A DNA stretch of 41,718 nucleotides, taken from NCBI GenBank assembly GCA_016191645.1, contig JACPVQ010000110.1, forward strand, positions 1-41,718, read 5' to 3'. A program made the translations under genes and the position numbers. Source of the stretch: Candidatus Solibacter usitatus. GTDB taxonomy: Bacteria; Acidobacteriota; Terriglobia; Bryobacterales; Bryobacteraceae. The notes under the pieces were generated by a model, which saw only the letters and a program-made list of their open reading frames with translations, was not told where the DNA came from and ran no database searches. This document shows, piece by piece, positions 32,604 to 41,718 of the stretch (its first letter is position 1; every line of letters begins with the position of its first letter).

Positions 32604-34892
32604 ATGCGTTTTCTCATCTTGTGCGGCGTTCTATCCTGCGCGGCTGCCGCGGATCGACCGGCCAAGCCCGATGAATGGGGCTACCGTCCGGCCGATGGTT
32701 CGCGGGTCGAATTGAACCCGCCATCGTTGAGCTGGGTGCCCTTCGGGAGCAAGTCGAAGTACGCGGTACAGATGGCATCGAATCCGGCGTTCCGCGACGC
32801 CATCACCGTCACGAACCTTCCCTATACCGTCTATACGCATTCGAAAACTCTGAAGCCCGGGACTTGGTATTGGCGATTCCAACCCACCGGGCAGCCATGG
32901 AGTGAGACGCGGCGTTTTGCGATTGCTTCCGATGCCGTGGCGTTTCCCCAGCCCACCATGGACGAGCTTCGGGCGCGCGTTTCTAAACGGCATCCACGAT
33001 TGTTCGCCCGTCCCGAAGATCGCGAGCGCCTGCGAACGGCATTGGATAGCGAAGCGGGGAAGCGGCTGATCCGCGCCGCCGATGCACTGCTCCGCGCGGT
33101 TCCTACTGCCGAGCCCACGGTGAGGGCAAACGCAAAAGATGAAGCGACGAATCAGTTTTGGTGGTCGAACCGCGTTCAGACCGTCAAGGCGCTGCAAGAG
33201 GCGGAGGTGCTGTCCTTCGCCTATTGGGTCACGGGCGAGAAGAAGTATGGCGAAGCTGCGCGGCGATTCACCTTGGCTTTGGCCGCGTGGGATCCGGACG
33301 GCCCCACCAACTTCACCGTGAATTGCGAAGCGGCGAAACCGATGCTGCATCGCTTGGCTCGCGCCTATGATTGGGCCTACGATGTTTTTTCCGAAAGCGA
33401 GCGCGCTGTCATTCGCAAAGTGGCTCTGCGCCGCGCGCTGGACGCATGGAAGAGCGGCGAGGCCAGAGAAGGCGCGCATCTGAGCATGCCCTACGGCAGT
33501 CACGCCAATCGCTTGTGGCACAAGTTGGCGGAGAATGCGATTGTCACGCTGGGCGAAACTCCCGAATCCGATCTCTTCCTCAACTATGCCGTCACCAAGT
33601 TCTTTGCCGCCTATCCCGTCTGGTCCGACGATGACGGCGGCTGGCACGAAGGGCTCTCCTATTTCGCCGGCTACATGTCGAAGGCAACCTGGTGGTTCCA
33701 TATTGCGCGCACGGCATTGGGAATCGACGGCTTCCAAAAGCCGTTCTTTGCGCACTTCGGCGATTATGCCATGTATTCCGCGCCGCCCGGTTCACCCAAT
33801 CTCGGCTTTGGCGATCTCTCCTCCGGGCGCATTGGTTCCGGCTGGTCGTTTATGGATTTCTTCGTGCGGGAAACGCGCAACGAGCAATGGGCGTGGTGGA
33901 TGGATGCATCGCAGATACGCCACGAAGCGGATGAACCGGTGCTGGCGTTTCTGTGGAGTGCGATTGCCGCGGTGAAACCCAAGCCACCGGCGGATCTGCC
34001 ACCCTCGAAGGTTTTTCGCGGCACCGGCGTGGCGGTGATGAATACGACTCTGCTCGATTCGGTGAAGAACGTACAGGTGCGGTTCAAATCGAGCCCGATG
34101 GGCCGGTGGAGCCACGGACACGACGCGCACAACAGTTTCACATTGAATGCCTATGGCGAAGCGCTGCTGGTGAACAACGTCTACCGCGACATCTACGGCA
34201 GCCCTTTCCACAAGGATTGGGTTTGGAAGACCGTCGCGCAGAACGCGGTCCTGGTGAATGGGAAGGGGCAGCGGGAGCACAACACCGAACCTGACGGGCG
34301 CATCGTGAAATCGCAATTCGACGGTGATGTCGAATATGTGTCGGGCGATGCAACAGCGGCTTATGAAGGGCGATTGACGCGGGCCCTGCGGCATATCTTG
34401 TTCCTGAAACCCGCACTGGTGCTGGTGGTGGATGAGTTGGAGGCGCCGGTCCCTTCCACCTTTCAGTTTCTGCTGCACGGGTTGAAAGAATTTACTTTGC
34501 GGCCCGAGACGCAATCGTTGGAATTGACGAACGGCAAGGCGGCAGTCGCCGTGACGTATGTACTAGGCCAGCCGCCGGCGTTTCGACAATGGACCGGCTA
34601 CCAGCCGGAGCCGGATCATCGCTATCTGGCCGCTTCGAACCGGTCCGGGATTCCGGCGCAGTGGCATGTCGAGGCGGCATCCCAGCAGCCGGTATCGAAG
34701 ATGTTCGCCGTGACGATCCTGCGTCCGCATGCGTCGGGAGAGAAGCCTGGGCCGCTGGAAACGAAGCGGGATGTTGACACCGTGACGGTCCGCGCGGGCC
34801 GTTCGTCGGTGAAACTGTACATGGGGAATAGTTTTCAGGTCTTCGCGGATGTCGATAGTAATGGCCGCCGCCTGAGCATCGCGAGAGAATAA
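32604..34892 (+). CDS. Exported DUF4962 / heparinase II/III-family polysaccharide lyase
   Basis: 762 aa from the ATG at 32604, preceded by a perfect AGGAGG (32592-32597), the best ribosome-binding site in the window. The signal peptide is MRFLILCGVLSCAAAA. Residues about 20-105 are a fibronectin-like DUF4962 N-terminal sandwich (RVELNPPSLSWVPF ... LKPGTWYWRF). A helical toroid follows (about 110-460; NCEAAKPMLHRLARAYDWAYD). The heparinase II/III-like beta-sandwich has its motif at 502-510 (WSHGHDAHN). Such enzymes cleave uronate-containing polysaccharides by beta-elimination; the substrate is not predictable. It probably acts in the periplasm on material taken up by the neighbouring TonB receptor. 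Confidence 0.88.
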   Translation: MRFLILCGVLSCAAAADRPAKPDEWGYRPADGSRVELNPPSLSWVPFGSKSKYAVQMASNPAFRDAITVTNLPYTVYTHSKTLKPGTWYWRFQPTGQPWSETRRFAIASDAVAFPQPTMDELRARVSKRHPRLFARPEDRERLRTALDSEAGKRLIRAADALLRAVPTAEPTVRANAKDEATNQFWWSNRVQTVKALQEAEVLSFAYWVTGEKKYGEAARRFTLALAAWDPDGPTNFTVNCEAAKPMLHRLARAYDWAYDVFSESERAVIRKVALRRALDAWKSGEAREGAHLSMPYGSHANRLWHKLAENAIVTLGETPESDLFLNYAVTKFFAAYPVWSDDDGGWHEGLSYFAGYMSKATWWFHIARTALGIDGFQKPFFAHFGDYAMYSAPPGSPNLGFGDLSSGRIGSGWSFMDFFVRETRNEQWAWWMDASQIRHEADEPVLAFLWSAIAAVKPKPPADLPPSKVFRGTGVAVMNTTLLDSVKNVQVRFKSSPMGRWSHGHDAHNSFTLNAYGEALLVNNVYRDIYGSPFHKDWVWKTVAQNAVLVNGKGQREHNTEPDGRIVKSQFDGDVEYVSGDATAAYEGRLTRALRHILFLKPALVLVVDELEAPVPSTFQFLLHGLKEFTLRPETQSLELTNGKAAVAVTYVLGQPPAFRQWTGYQPEPDHRYLAASNRSGIPAQWHVEAASQQPVSKMFAVTILRPHASGEKPGPLETKRDVDTVTVRAGRSSVKLYMGNSFQVFADVDSNGRRLSIARE

Positions 34893-34897
34893 ACCAT

Positions 34898-35473
34898 ATG
34901 ACAGCTGCACTCTTATCCATACTTTTCTTGACGGCTCAAGCCGAGCCGGTCGAATACAAGCTTCAGCCTGGAGGCTCCAACCGCCTCACTCTGGAAGTGG
35001 AAAAAACAGGGCTCATGAAGGGGAAGAAGCACATATTTGAGTTTCCCCAGTTTCAAGGCAAGATCACTCTGGATTTGCAAAACCCGTCAAATTCGAAAGT
35101 AGACTTGCGCATCGACGCCGCCAGCATCACGTGCAAGGACACCTGGCTGGGTCCGAAGGACTTGAAGAAAGTCCTCGATTACGCGCAGACGGATATGCTC
35201 AACGTGAAGCGGTATCCGGAGATGCGATTTGTCTCCACGAAAATCACAGCGAAGGGCAATGACTCGTTCGACGTTGAGGGAACGCTGAACATTCGCGGAA
35301 ACGGAAAGACGGTGACGCTCAACGTTACGCTGGATCAGCCCTCGCTGCGCGTTTCCGGCAAGGCCGTTTTCAAGTTGACCGCATACGGAATGAAGCCGCC
35401 CTCGGCGGGGCTGGTCGCCATCGGCACGAAAGACGATGTAACGGCGCTGTTCCAGGTGCTGGCAACGAAGTAG
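34898..35473 (+). CDS. YceI-family protein, exported
   Basis: 191 aa with a signal peptide (MTAALLSILFLTAQA). The YceI lipocalin-like barrel is shown by LTLEVEKTGLMKGKKHIFEFPQF, the VDLRIDAASI strand, DMLNVKRYPEMRFVS and the closing VEGTLNIRGNGKTVTLNV. YceI proteins bind long isoprenoid or lipid chains in the periplasm. It follows the lyase gene by 5 bp and is probably co-transcribed with it. Function in this organism is unknown. Confidence 0.87.
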   Translation: MTAALLSILFLTAQAEPVEYKLQPGGSNRLTLEVEKTGLMKGKKHIFEFPQFQGKITLDLQNPSNSKVDLRIDAASITCKDTWLGPKDLKKVLDYAQTDMLNVKRYPEMRFVSTKITAKGNDSFDVEGTLNIRGNGKTVTLNVTLDQPSLRVSGKAVFKLTAYGMKPPSAGLVAIGTKDDVTALFQVLATK

Positions 35474-35487
35474 CGTCCGCGAATCCC

Positions 35488-35493
35488 TATAAT
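35488..35493 (+). promoter_or_regulatory. Candidate -10 element of miaB
   Basis: Perfect TATAAT with 17 nt to the miaB ATG at 35511; GGAG follows at 35496-35499 and can act as a ribosome-binding site. The gap to the YceI stop is only 37 bp, so part of this promoter lies in or next to that gene's end. Confidence 0.45.
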
Positions 35494-35510
35494 GGGAGTA
35501 GCGGCTCTAC

Positions 35511-36827
35511 ATGAGGAAGTTCTACATCGAAACCTTCGGCTGCCAGATGAACGTGCATGACTCGGAAAAAGTCATCGGCACGCTGGCGGCGCGCGGCTAT
35601 GATCAGGTGGAAAGCGCCGACGATGCGGACCTGGTGCTGTACAACACGTGCAGCATTCGCGACAAGGCCGAGCAGAAGGTATTCAACCGGCTGCAGGAGT
35701 TCAAACGGAATGGCCGCGGCAGGACCTTCGGCGTGCTGGGCTGCGTGGCACAGCAGGAAGGCGAGAAAATCTTTGAGCGCGCACCGCACGTCAGTTTTGT
35801 CTGCGGCTCGGCCAGCTACAATCTGCTGCCCCAGTTGCTGGACAAAGTGGAAGCGGGTGACCGGCGCGTGACCGGATTGAGCCTGGATACCGAAGACACC
35901 TTCGATACGCCGATGACGCGGCGCGACAATCCGCATCGCGCCTACATTACGATTATCGAAGGCTGCGACAAATCCTGCGCTTATTGCGTTGTTCCCTTCA
36001 CCCGCGGACCGGAGCGCAGTTCCGCTTCCACCACTGTGTTGCGTGAAGTGCGGGAACTGGCCGACCGAGGCTACACGGAGATTCAGTTCCTCGGCCAAAA
36101 CGTCAACAGCTATCGTGATCCGTCGCCGGCGGGGCTGAACTTCGCGCAACTTCTGCGGGAAGCCGGCCGCACTCCCGGCATCCGCAGAGTGCGCTTCACT
36201 ACTTCGCATCCGCGCGATTTCGGCAAGGACATTGTCGACGCAATTTCCGAGAATCCCGTTTTATGCAATCAGGTTCATTTGCCGGTGCAATCGGGAAGTT
36301 CGTTAATGCTTGCCTCGATGCAGCGTCAATACACCAGAGACGAATACATGCGCCGCATCGAGTGGATGAAGAATTCGCCGCGCAACATCGCCCTCTCCAC
36401 GGACATCATCGTCGGATTTCCCGGCGAGACGCTGGAAGATTTTGAGCACACGCTCTCGCTTCTGGATGAAGTGGAGTTCGATTCCATCTTCAGCTTCAAG
36501 TATTCGCCGCGTCCCAACACGCCGGCATTGAAACTGGAAGAACAAATTCCAGAGGACGAAAAGGGGCGGCGGCTGACCATTTTGCAGGAGAAGCAGCGCG
36601 CCATCCAACTGCGCAGGAATGCCGATTACATTGGAGTGGTCCAGGAAGTGATGGTAGAGGGGTACAATAAGGCCACTGGCCAGTGGATCGGAAGAACGTC
36701 GCAAAACAAGACGTTGAACTTTGCCGCGGGTTCCGGTGAAACCGCGGAAAACATGTTGGGCCGGTACATGGATGTACAAGTGCTGCGAGCGGGGCCGAAC
36801 TCGCTAGTGGGAGAAAGAGTCAACTAG
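35511..36827 (+). CDS. miaB: tRNA-2-methylthio-N6-dimethylallyladenosine synthase MiaB
   Basis: 438 aa. The N-terminal UPF0004 domain carries the three auxiliary-cluster cysteines C11 (FGCQMN), C47 (NTCSIR) and C78 (LGCVAQQ). The radical-SAM cluster motif is C152-x3-C156-x2-C159 (GCDKSCAYC) with the flanking VVPFTRGPERS typical of MiaB. QFLGQNVNSY and SGSSLMLASMQRQYTRDEY confirm MiaB rather than RimO or MtaB. The C-terminal ~65 residues form a TRAM domain. The enzyme adds a methylthio group to i6A37 of tRNAs. Cytosolic. It heads the group with the nuclease and the small gene downstream. Confidence 0.96.
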   Translation: MRKFYIETFGCQMNVHDSEKVIGTLAARGYDQVESADDADLVLYNTCSIRDKAEQKVFNRLQEFKRNGRGRTFGVLGCVAQQEGEKIFERAPHVSFVCGSASYNLLPQLLDKVEAGDRRVTGLSLDTEDTFDTPMTRRDNPHRAYITIIEGCDKSCAYCVVPFTRGPERSSASTTVLREVRELADRGYTEIQFLGQNVNSYRDPSPAGLNFAQLLREAGRTPGIRRVRFTTSHPRDFGKDIVDAISENPVLCNQVHLPVQSGSSLMLASMQRQYTRDEYMRRIEWMKNSPRNIALSTDIIVGFPGETLEDFEHTLSLLDEVEFDSIFSFKYSPRPNTPALKLEEQIPEDEKGRRLTILQEKQRAIQLRRNADYIGVVQEVMVEGYNKATGQWIGRTSQNKTLNFAAGSGETAENMLGRYMDVQVLRAGPNSLVGERVN

Positions 36828-36840
36828 GAGGCGTTCGTAT

Positions 36841-37326
36841 ATGGAAATCGAAATGAAGATCCGCGGGCTGATGATGGATCCGGCGACCAATATGCCCATC
36901 GTGATCTTGAAAGACACGAACGGCAGCACGATCCTTCCCATCTGGGTGGGGATTTACGAAGCGAACGCAATTGCGCTGGAGATTGAAAAGGTCTGTACTC
37001 CGCGCCCGATGACGCACGACCTGATGAAAACTCTGCTCATGGGCCTGGAGGCGCAAGTGCGGAAGATTGTCGTGAGCGAACTGCGCGACGACACCTTCTA
37101 CGCGTTGATCTGGCTGGAGAAAAACGGCGAATGGATCACTGTGGATTCGCGGCCCTCCGACGCGCTGGCTCTGGCGCTGCGCACCGATTGCCCCATCTAT
37201 GTGGAGGATTCCCTGTTGAAGTCGGCCAAGGGTGTGAGCGCCGTTTCCGACCGCGTGAACAGCGAAGAGTGGCGCAGGTATCTGGAAAACCTCAACGATG
37301 AGGACCTCGGCCGCTACAAGATGTAG
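36841..37326 (+). CDS. Bifunctional nuclease (BFN/DUF151) domain protein
   Basis: 161 aa. The DUF151 domain is complete: MKIRGLMMDPATNMPIVILKD, LPIWVGIYEANAIALEIE, TPRPMTHDLM and SRPSDALALALRTDCPIYVED. BFN proteins have DNase/RNase activity in plants and unknown roles in bacteria. AGGAGG (36826-36831) overlaps the miaB stop and sits 9 nt before this ATG, so translation follows on from miaB. miaB-BFN neighbours are common in several phyla. The 3' end is 2 bp from the next start. Confidence 0.93.
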   Translation: MEIEMKIRGLMMDPATNMPIVILKDTNGSTILPIWVGIYEANAIALEIEKVCTPRPMTHDLMKTLLMGLEAQVRKIVVSELRDDTFYALIWLEKNGEWITVDSRPSDALALALRTDCPIYVEDSLLKSAKGVSAVSDRVNSEEWRRYLENLNDEDLGRYKM

Positions 37327-37328
37327 GG

Positions 37329-37634
37329 ATGCAGCAGATTCTGGAACGTCTGGCCGCCGCGAATATTCAACTTCTTCCGATTACCGCCATCGAAAACCAC
37401 TTCGTCTTTGAACGCGACGGATTCATTGCGCTGGTGGAGCGCACCAAAGAGAACGGCTTTGGGAAAGTGGGTTCCGCGGGTCTGTTGACGGAGCGCGGCA
37501 TGGCGGTTCTCATCTCGCGCGGCGAGCGGAACCTGTTTGTCGCCAAGGGCTTCGAACTGGAGGCGACTCCGGATCAAGTGCGGGTCATGCGCCGGTTCGA
37601 TGTAGATCTGCGGGCAGCGCTGGGCACGGCGTAG
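37329..37634 (+). CDS. Small conserved protein of unknown function
   Basis: 101 aa, cytosolic, starting 2 bp after the nuclease stop and so probably coupled to it. The sequence is regular and alternates strands and helices (PITAIENHFVFERDGFIALVER, GSAGLLTERGMAVLISRGERNLFVAKGFELEAT); codon use matches the neighbours. I do not recognise a named family. The gene is the last of the miaB group; the next 245 bp contain no gene. Confidence 0.75.
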   Translation: MQQILERLAAANIQLLPITAIENHFVFERDGFIALVERTKENGFGKVGSAGLLTERGMAVLISRGERNLFVAKGFELEATPDQVRVMRRFDVDLRAALGTA

Positions 37635-37879
37635 AAAGCGGTAGCCGTTCCGAAGGCCTTGTGGCGCGCGCTCTCAGCGTGCCGTCTCGACAATCGTGTC
37701 GAGACCAATGCTGTCAGAACTACAGACTAGTGCCGACCGCTCCCTTTACGGTCGCGGCTCGGTAACCGCCATGTTCACGCGGCTTTGGGTGCTGAGCCGC
37801 GCGCGTCAGCAAGCGGTTTTCGGATGCCGGTGAACCGCGCGAGTTGTCCAGTTATTTCTTGGATACTACACTAGCAAGC
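37635..37879. other. Non-coding stretch with hairpins
   Basis: No credible gene. It contains a 9-bp perfect stem with a 4-base loop (GTCTCGACA-ATCG-TGTCGAGAC, 37684-37705) without a following T-run, and a 7-bp stem CGCGGCT/AGCCGCG around 37778-37801. These may end or stabilise the upstream transcript, or be relics of a repeat; I cannot decide. Confidence 0.45.
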
Positions 37880-38103
37880 CTAAGACCACGTTCCAAAAGC
37901 TCCGATCGGCCCGACGATGTCATCATCACACTCGAACGTGCCCTTCATGCACCCTAGCCGGGAGCCTGTCTGAGAACGTGACGGCATTAGGACGGCCACT
38001 GGCTTACCACGTCTCATGATGTGAACTGGTACTCCGGTGCGCTCCACATCCTCAATACCTCGAGGCATTTGGACTGGAACTTCGATGCATCCATTCTTCG
38101 CAT
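37880..38103 (-). pseudogene. Frameshifted Phd/YefM antitoxin remnant
   Basis: From ATG at 38103 (or 38094) the frame reads MDASKFQSKCLEVLR, the opening of a Phd-type antitoxin. After the GTATTGAGGATG stretch near 38050 the frame must shift by one base to continue DVERTGVPVHIMRRGKPVAVL, and then the usual tail LGCMKGTFECDDDIVGP up to a TAG at 37880. Both halves are typical of one protein, so this is a single-base deletion. No toxin gene is next to it. Expression would yield a short non-functional peptide. Confidence 0.75.
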
Positions 38104-38124
38104 GTCTCACTTGTACCATGGTGC

Positions 38125-38156
38125 AAAAAAAAACGGCGCGAGGTTGCCCCCGCGCC
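38125..38156 (-). terminator. Rho-independent terminator of glnA
   Basis: On the minus strand a GGCGCG/CGCGCC stem (38151-38156 with 38135-38140) and its loop are followed by a run of nine T (38133-38125). It starts 28 bp after the glnA stop, the classic form and place. Confidence 0.88.
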
Positions 38157-38183
38157 TTACTCTAGTACACAAAAAAACTGAAT

Positions 38184-39593
<1,410 letters not shown>

Positions 39594-39759
39594 TTACTGT
39601 GGCTTTCCTCTCCTGGAATTCGGCTTGCGCCGCTATGACGAACAATTGGGTGAAGCCGCCGCGCGAAACAGGTATAGTTGGCCGTCATGGCTTCGCGGAT
39701 GGTCTCTTTCAGAGGTATGTTAGCGCCCTAATAAAGACCCCGTCAAATAGAAAAACCTT

Positions 39760-41157
39760 ATGGGACCGATACGAGGAGGGGTCCCTGCCAGCTACTATGG
39801 ACTGGTGCAGATCCCTTTTGCGTGGGAGGAGTCGCGGCGGGCGCTCACGGTAACGGAATTGACGGAAACCATCCGCGCGACACTGGCGGCGGAATTTACC
39901 GGGATCTGGGTTGCCGGCGAGATCTCCGGTGTCAAGACCGGGCCGAGCGGGCACATTTACTTTACATTAAAGGACAGCGGAGCACAGGTCCGATGCGCGC
40001 TCTTCGCGCGAACCGCGCGCATTGTAAGATTCAAGCCGCAGGACGGGGTGGAGGTTCTGCTCAGCGGCCGCATCGACGTCTACGCGCCGCGAGGGGAATA
40101 CCAATTTCTGGTGGACAGCATCGAGGCGCGCGGGTTGGGCGCGTTGCAAGCGGCCTTCGATTTGCTTAAAAAGAAACTCGCGGCGGAAGGTCTGTTCGAC
40201 GCCGCCCGCAAGCGTTCGCTGCCGCCGTTCCCACGCCGTATCGGCATTGTCACCTCGCCGACCGGGGCGGTGATCCGCGACATGATCAACATTCTGACGC
40301 GCCGTTTTCCCGGATTGCACATCCGGCTCTATCCGTCGATGGTGCAGGGCGAAGGATCGGCCGAGCAGGTTTGCCGCGGAATCCAGTCCTTCAGCGCGGG
40401 AGGCTGGGCGGAAGTGGTGATCGTCGCGCGCGGCGGCGGATCGATTGAGGATCTTTGGACGTTCAACGAAGAGAGCGTCGCTCGCGCCATCGCCGCCTGC
40501 TCGATGCCGGTGATTTCCGCCATCGGGCACGAGACCGACTTCACGATCGCGGATTTTGTCGCCGATCTGCGCGCGCCAACGCCATCGGCCGCCGCGGAAC
40601 TGGTCGTTAGTTCCCGTTTGCAAATAGCGGAGAAACTGGATTCTCTCGATCGGCATCTCCTCCAGAATGCGCGCTATCGCATCGCGATGGTAACGCAAAA
40701 ACTGCATCAGTTGGAGACAGGCCGCGCCGCCGCCAGCCTGCACCGGTTTATCGGACGGGCATTTCAACAGGTGGACGACGCGGGCAATCGCATGCGGGAC
40801 GCCGTGCGCGCTCGCATGGAGCATTCCCATCGATCGCTGCTAGGTTTAGATGCCCGGCTCCGCGTGCTGGATTTGCGCTTGCGCATGGCCGAAGGGCGCA
40901 GGCGTTTGCAGGCATCGCAATCCCGTCTCGAAGAGCGGGGGCGATGGACTCTGTCGCAGGCCCGCCGCGGATTCGAGCCAGTTGTGGCGCAACTCGAACA
41001 ACTGAGTCCGTTGCGCGTACTGGACCGCGGTTATGCAATTGTGCAAGACGAAAAAGGCGCTGTAGTGAAAGAGTCTTTACAAGCGCCGGCCGGCACGCAA
41101 GTCAACATACGTCTGGCGAAAGGACGCATTGCCGCGCGCGTGGAGCCGGCGTCATGA
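39760..41157 (+). CDS. xseA: Exodeoxyribonuclease VII large subunit
   Basis: 465 aa. The N-terminal OB-fold runs from LTVTELTETIRATLAAEFTGIWVAGEIS through HIYFTLKDSGAQVRCALF. The catalytic domain has RIGIVTSPTGAVIRDM, VVIVARGGGSIEDLWTFNEE, SAIGHETDFTIADFVADLRAPTPSAAAE, followed by a long coiled coil and the conserved end LRVLDRGYAIVQDEKG. With XseB it degrades single-stranded DNA. The start is uncertain: ATG at 39760 is used here; a GTG at 39805 would fit family N-termini as well. No xseB follows in this window. The stop overlaps the next start (ATGA). Confidence 0.95.
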   Translation: MGPIRGGVPASYYGLVQIPFAWEESRRALTVTELTETIRATLAAEFTGIWVAGEISGVKTGPSGHIYFTLKDSGAQVRCALFARTARIVRFKPQDGVEVLLSGRIDVYAPRGEYQFLVDSIEARGLGALQAAFDLLKKKLAAEGLFDAARKRSLPPFPRRIGIVTSPTGAVIRDMINILTRRFPGLHIRLYPSMVQGEGSAEQVCRGIQSFSAGGWAEVVIVARGGGSIEDLWTFNEESVARAIAACSMPVISAIGHETDFTIADFVADLRAPTPSAAAELVVSSRLQIAEKLDSLDRHLLQNARYRIAMVTQKLHQLETGRAAASLHRFIGRAFQQVDDAGNRMRDAVRARMEHSHRSLLGLDARLRVLDLRLRMAEGRRRLQASQSRLEERGRWTLSQARRGFEPVVAQLEQLSPLRVLDRGYAIVQDEKGAVVKESLQAPAGTQVNIRLAKGRIAARVEPAS

Positions 41158-41654
41158 AGCGCGTTTGCGTATTTTGCGCATCGAGCATGGGGACGGAGGC
41201 CGCGTTTTCAGCTGCCGCGCGAGAGATGGGCGAAACACTGGTCCACCGCAACCTGGCGCTGCTCTATGGTGGAGCCGGCGTCGGGCTGATGGGATTGATC
41301 GCCGACACCGTTCTCAAGCACGGAGGCCACGTGCATGGAGTCATTCCAAGGTCCATGGTGGATCGCGAGATTGCGCACCGCGGCCTGACGCATCTGGACG
41401 TGGTGGAAACGATGCATCAGCGAAAGGCGCGCATGGCTGATCTGTCCGACGCGTTCATCGCCATGCCCGGCGCCTATGGAACCCTCGACGAGTTGTTTGA
41501 AATTCTTACCTGGAAGCAATTGGGACTCCACAACAAGCCGGTCGGCATTTTGAACGTGGACGGATACTTCGATGGGCTACTGGAGTTTCTCGATCACCCG
41601 TCAGCACCTGGACCTGTGGCGGCGCCGCGGCATCCGCACAATGCCCAGCTGTGA
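41154..41654 (+). CDS. LOG-family protein (cytokinin riboside monophosphate phosphoribohydrolase-like), altered C-terminus
   Basis: 166 aa, overlapping the xseA stop. It starts KRVCVFCASSMG, with LLYGGAGVGLMG, the MHQRKARMADLSDAFIAMPGAYGTLDE block holding the LOG catalytic motif (PGGxGTxxE, here with A for the second G), and LTWKQLGLHNKPVGILNV. LOG enzymes release the base from N6-modified AMP or hydrolyse AMP. After EFLDH (about residue 147) the sequence becomes Pro/Ala-rich and ends, while the family normally continues ~25-40 residues differently. A different frame is open from there to the window end. The 3' end may be broken. Confidence 0.85.
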   Translation: MKRVCVFCASSMGTEAAFSAAAREMGETLVHRNLALLYGGAGVGLMGLIADTVLKHGGHVHGVIPRSMVDREIAHRGLTHLDVVETMHQRKARMADLSDAFIAMPGAYGTLDELFEILTWKQLGLHNKPVGILNVDGYFDGLLEFLDHPSAPGPVAAPRHPHNAQL

Positions 41655-41718
41655 AGTCTTGGACAACGTCTCTCGAGTCATAGGCCGCGACTACGTCGCC
41701 GTCCTGACGGCAGTCTTG

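Noticed and set aside
39614-39628. TGG-N8-TTGC, the spacing of a sigma-54 promoter, in the glnA/xseA gap
   Set aside because: It faces xseA, not glnA, and matches only the core bases; sigma-54 control would be expected for glnA. Probably chance.

Overview
The window looks like a chromosomal segment of an aerobic, saccharolytic acidobacterium of the Solibacter/Bryobacter type. The reasons are two very large TonB-receptor-like proteins with an N-terminal carboxypeptidase-regulatory domain (Oar-like), many Tat-exported Gfo/Idh and TIM-barrel sugar enzymes, a sulfatase, a DUF4962/heparinase-type lyase, a multihaem/TPR protein and a GldA/GldFG-like transporter with a DUF4340 partner. The phylum assignment is inference from gene content; no rRNA or tRNA gene is present. 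No CRISPR array, prophage or transposase is visible.

Layout. 1-3384: 3' part of a secreted multihaem-HEAT-TPR protein, convergent with a sulfatase. 3512-5467: a small accessory patch with an orphan HTH antitoxin-like gene and a HigB/HigA pair lying between an intact SDR gene and a second, displaced copy of that gene's last ~209 bp. 5495-8764: first TonB-receptor-like gene. 8765-9059: palindrome-rich repeat. 9060-12806: rhamnose-type bifunctional aldolase/dehydrogenase and a Tat-exported Gfo/Idh gene, with a decayed ParD/ParE pair between them. 12833-16066: glycosyltransferase-methyltransferase fusion, TIM-barrel protein and NAD-sugar epimerase. 16067-16199: second copy of the palindrome-rich repeat, inverted. 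16208-20011: ROK kinase with an HxGH motif, divergent from a tightly overlapping SIS / Gfo-Idh / short MetE-like operon. 20051-24609: ABC ATPase, fused GldF-GldG protein and a DUF4340 protein whose last ~40 residues are frameshifted. 24606-28346: two TIM-barrel proteins, a creatininase-family amidohydrolase and a beta-propeller lipoprotein. 28347-31766: second TonB-receptor-like gene. 31862-32484: Phd/VapC pair behind a twin-palindrome promoter. 32604-35473: DUF4962 polysaccharide lyase and a YceI protein. 35511-37634: miaB, bifunctional nuclease and a small conserved gene. 37635-38156: gene-poor stretch with a frameshifted Phd antitoxin remnant and the glnA terminator. 38184-41654: glnA, xseA and a LOG-family gene whose C-terminus departs from the family.

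How the genes work together. Most of the window serves capture of complex carbohydrate (TonB receptors, sulfatase, lyase) and breakdown or remodelling of sugars (kinase, isomerases, dehydrogenases, aldolase). The last 6 kb is housekeeping. Toxin-antitoxin genes in five states of preservation are scattered between the metabolic genes. The most notable non-gene signals are the nested-palindrome repeat pair, the 3'-end duplication around higBA, twin operators built into the core promoter of the Phd/VapC pair, and several genes whose best -10 hexamer lies only 6-12 nt before the start codon, which suggests leaderless transcripts.
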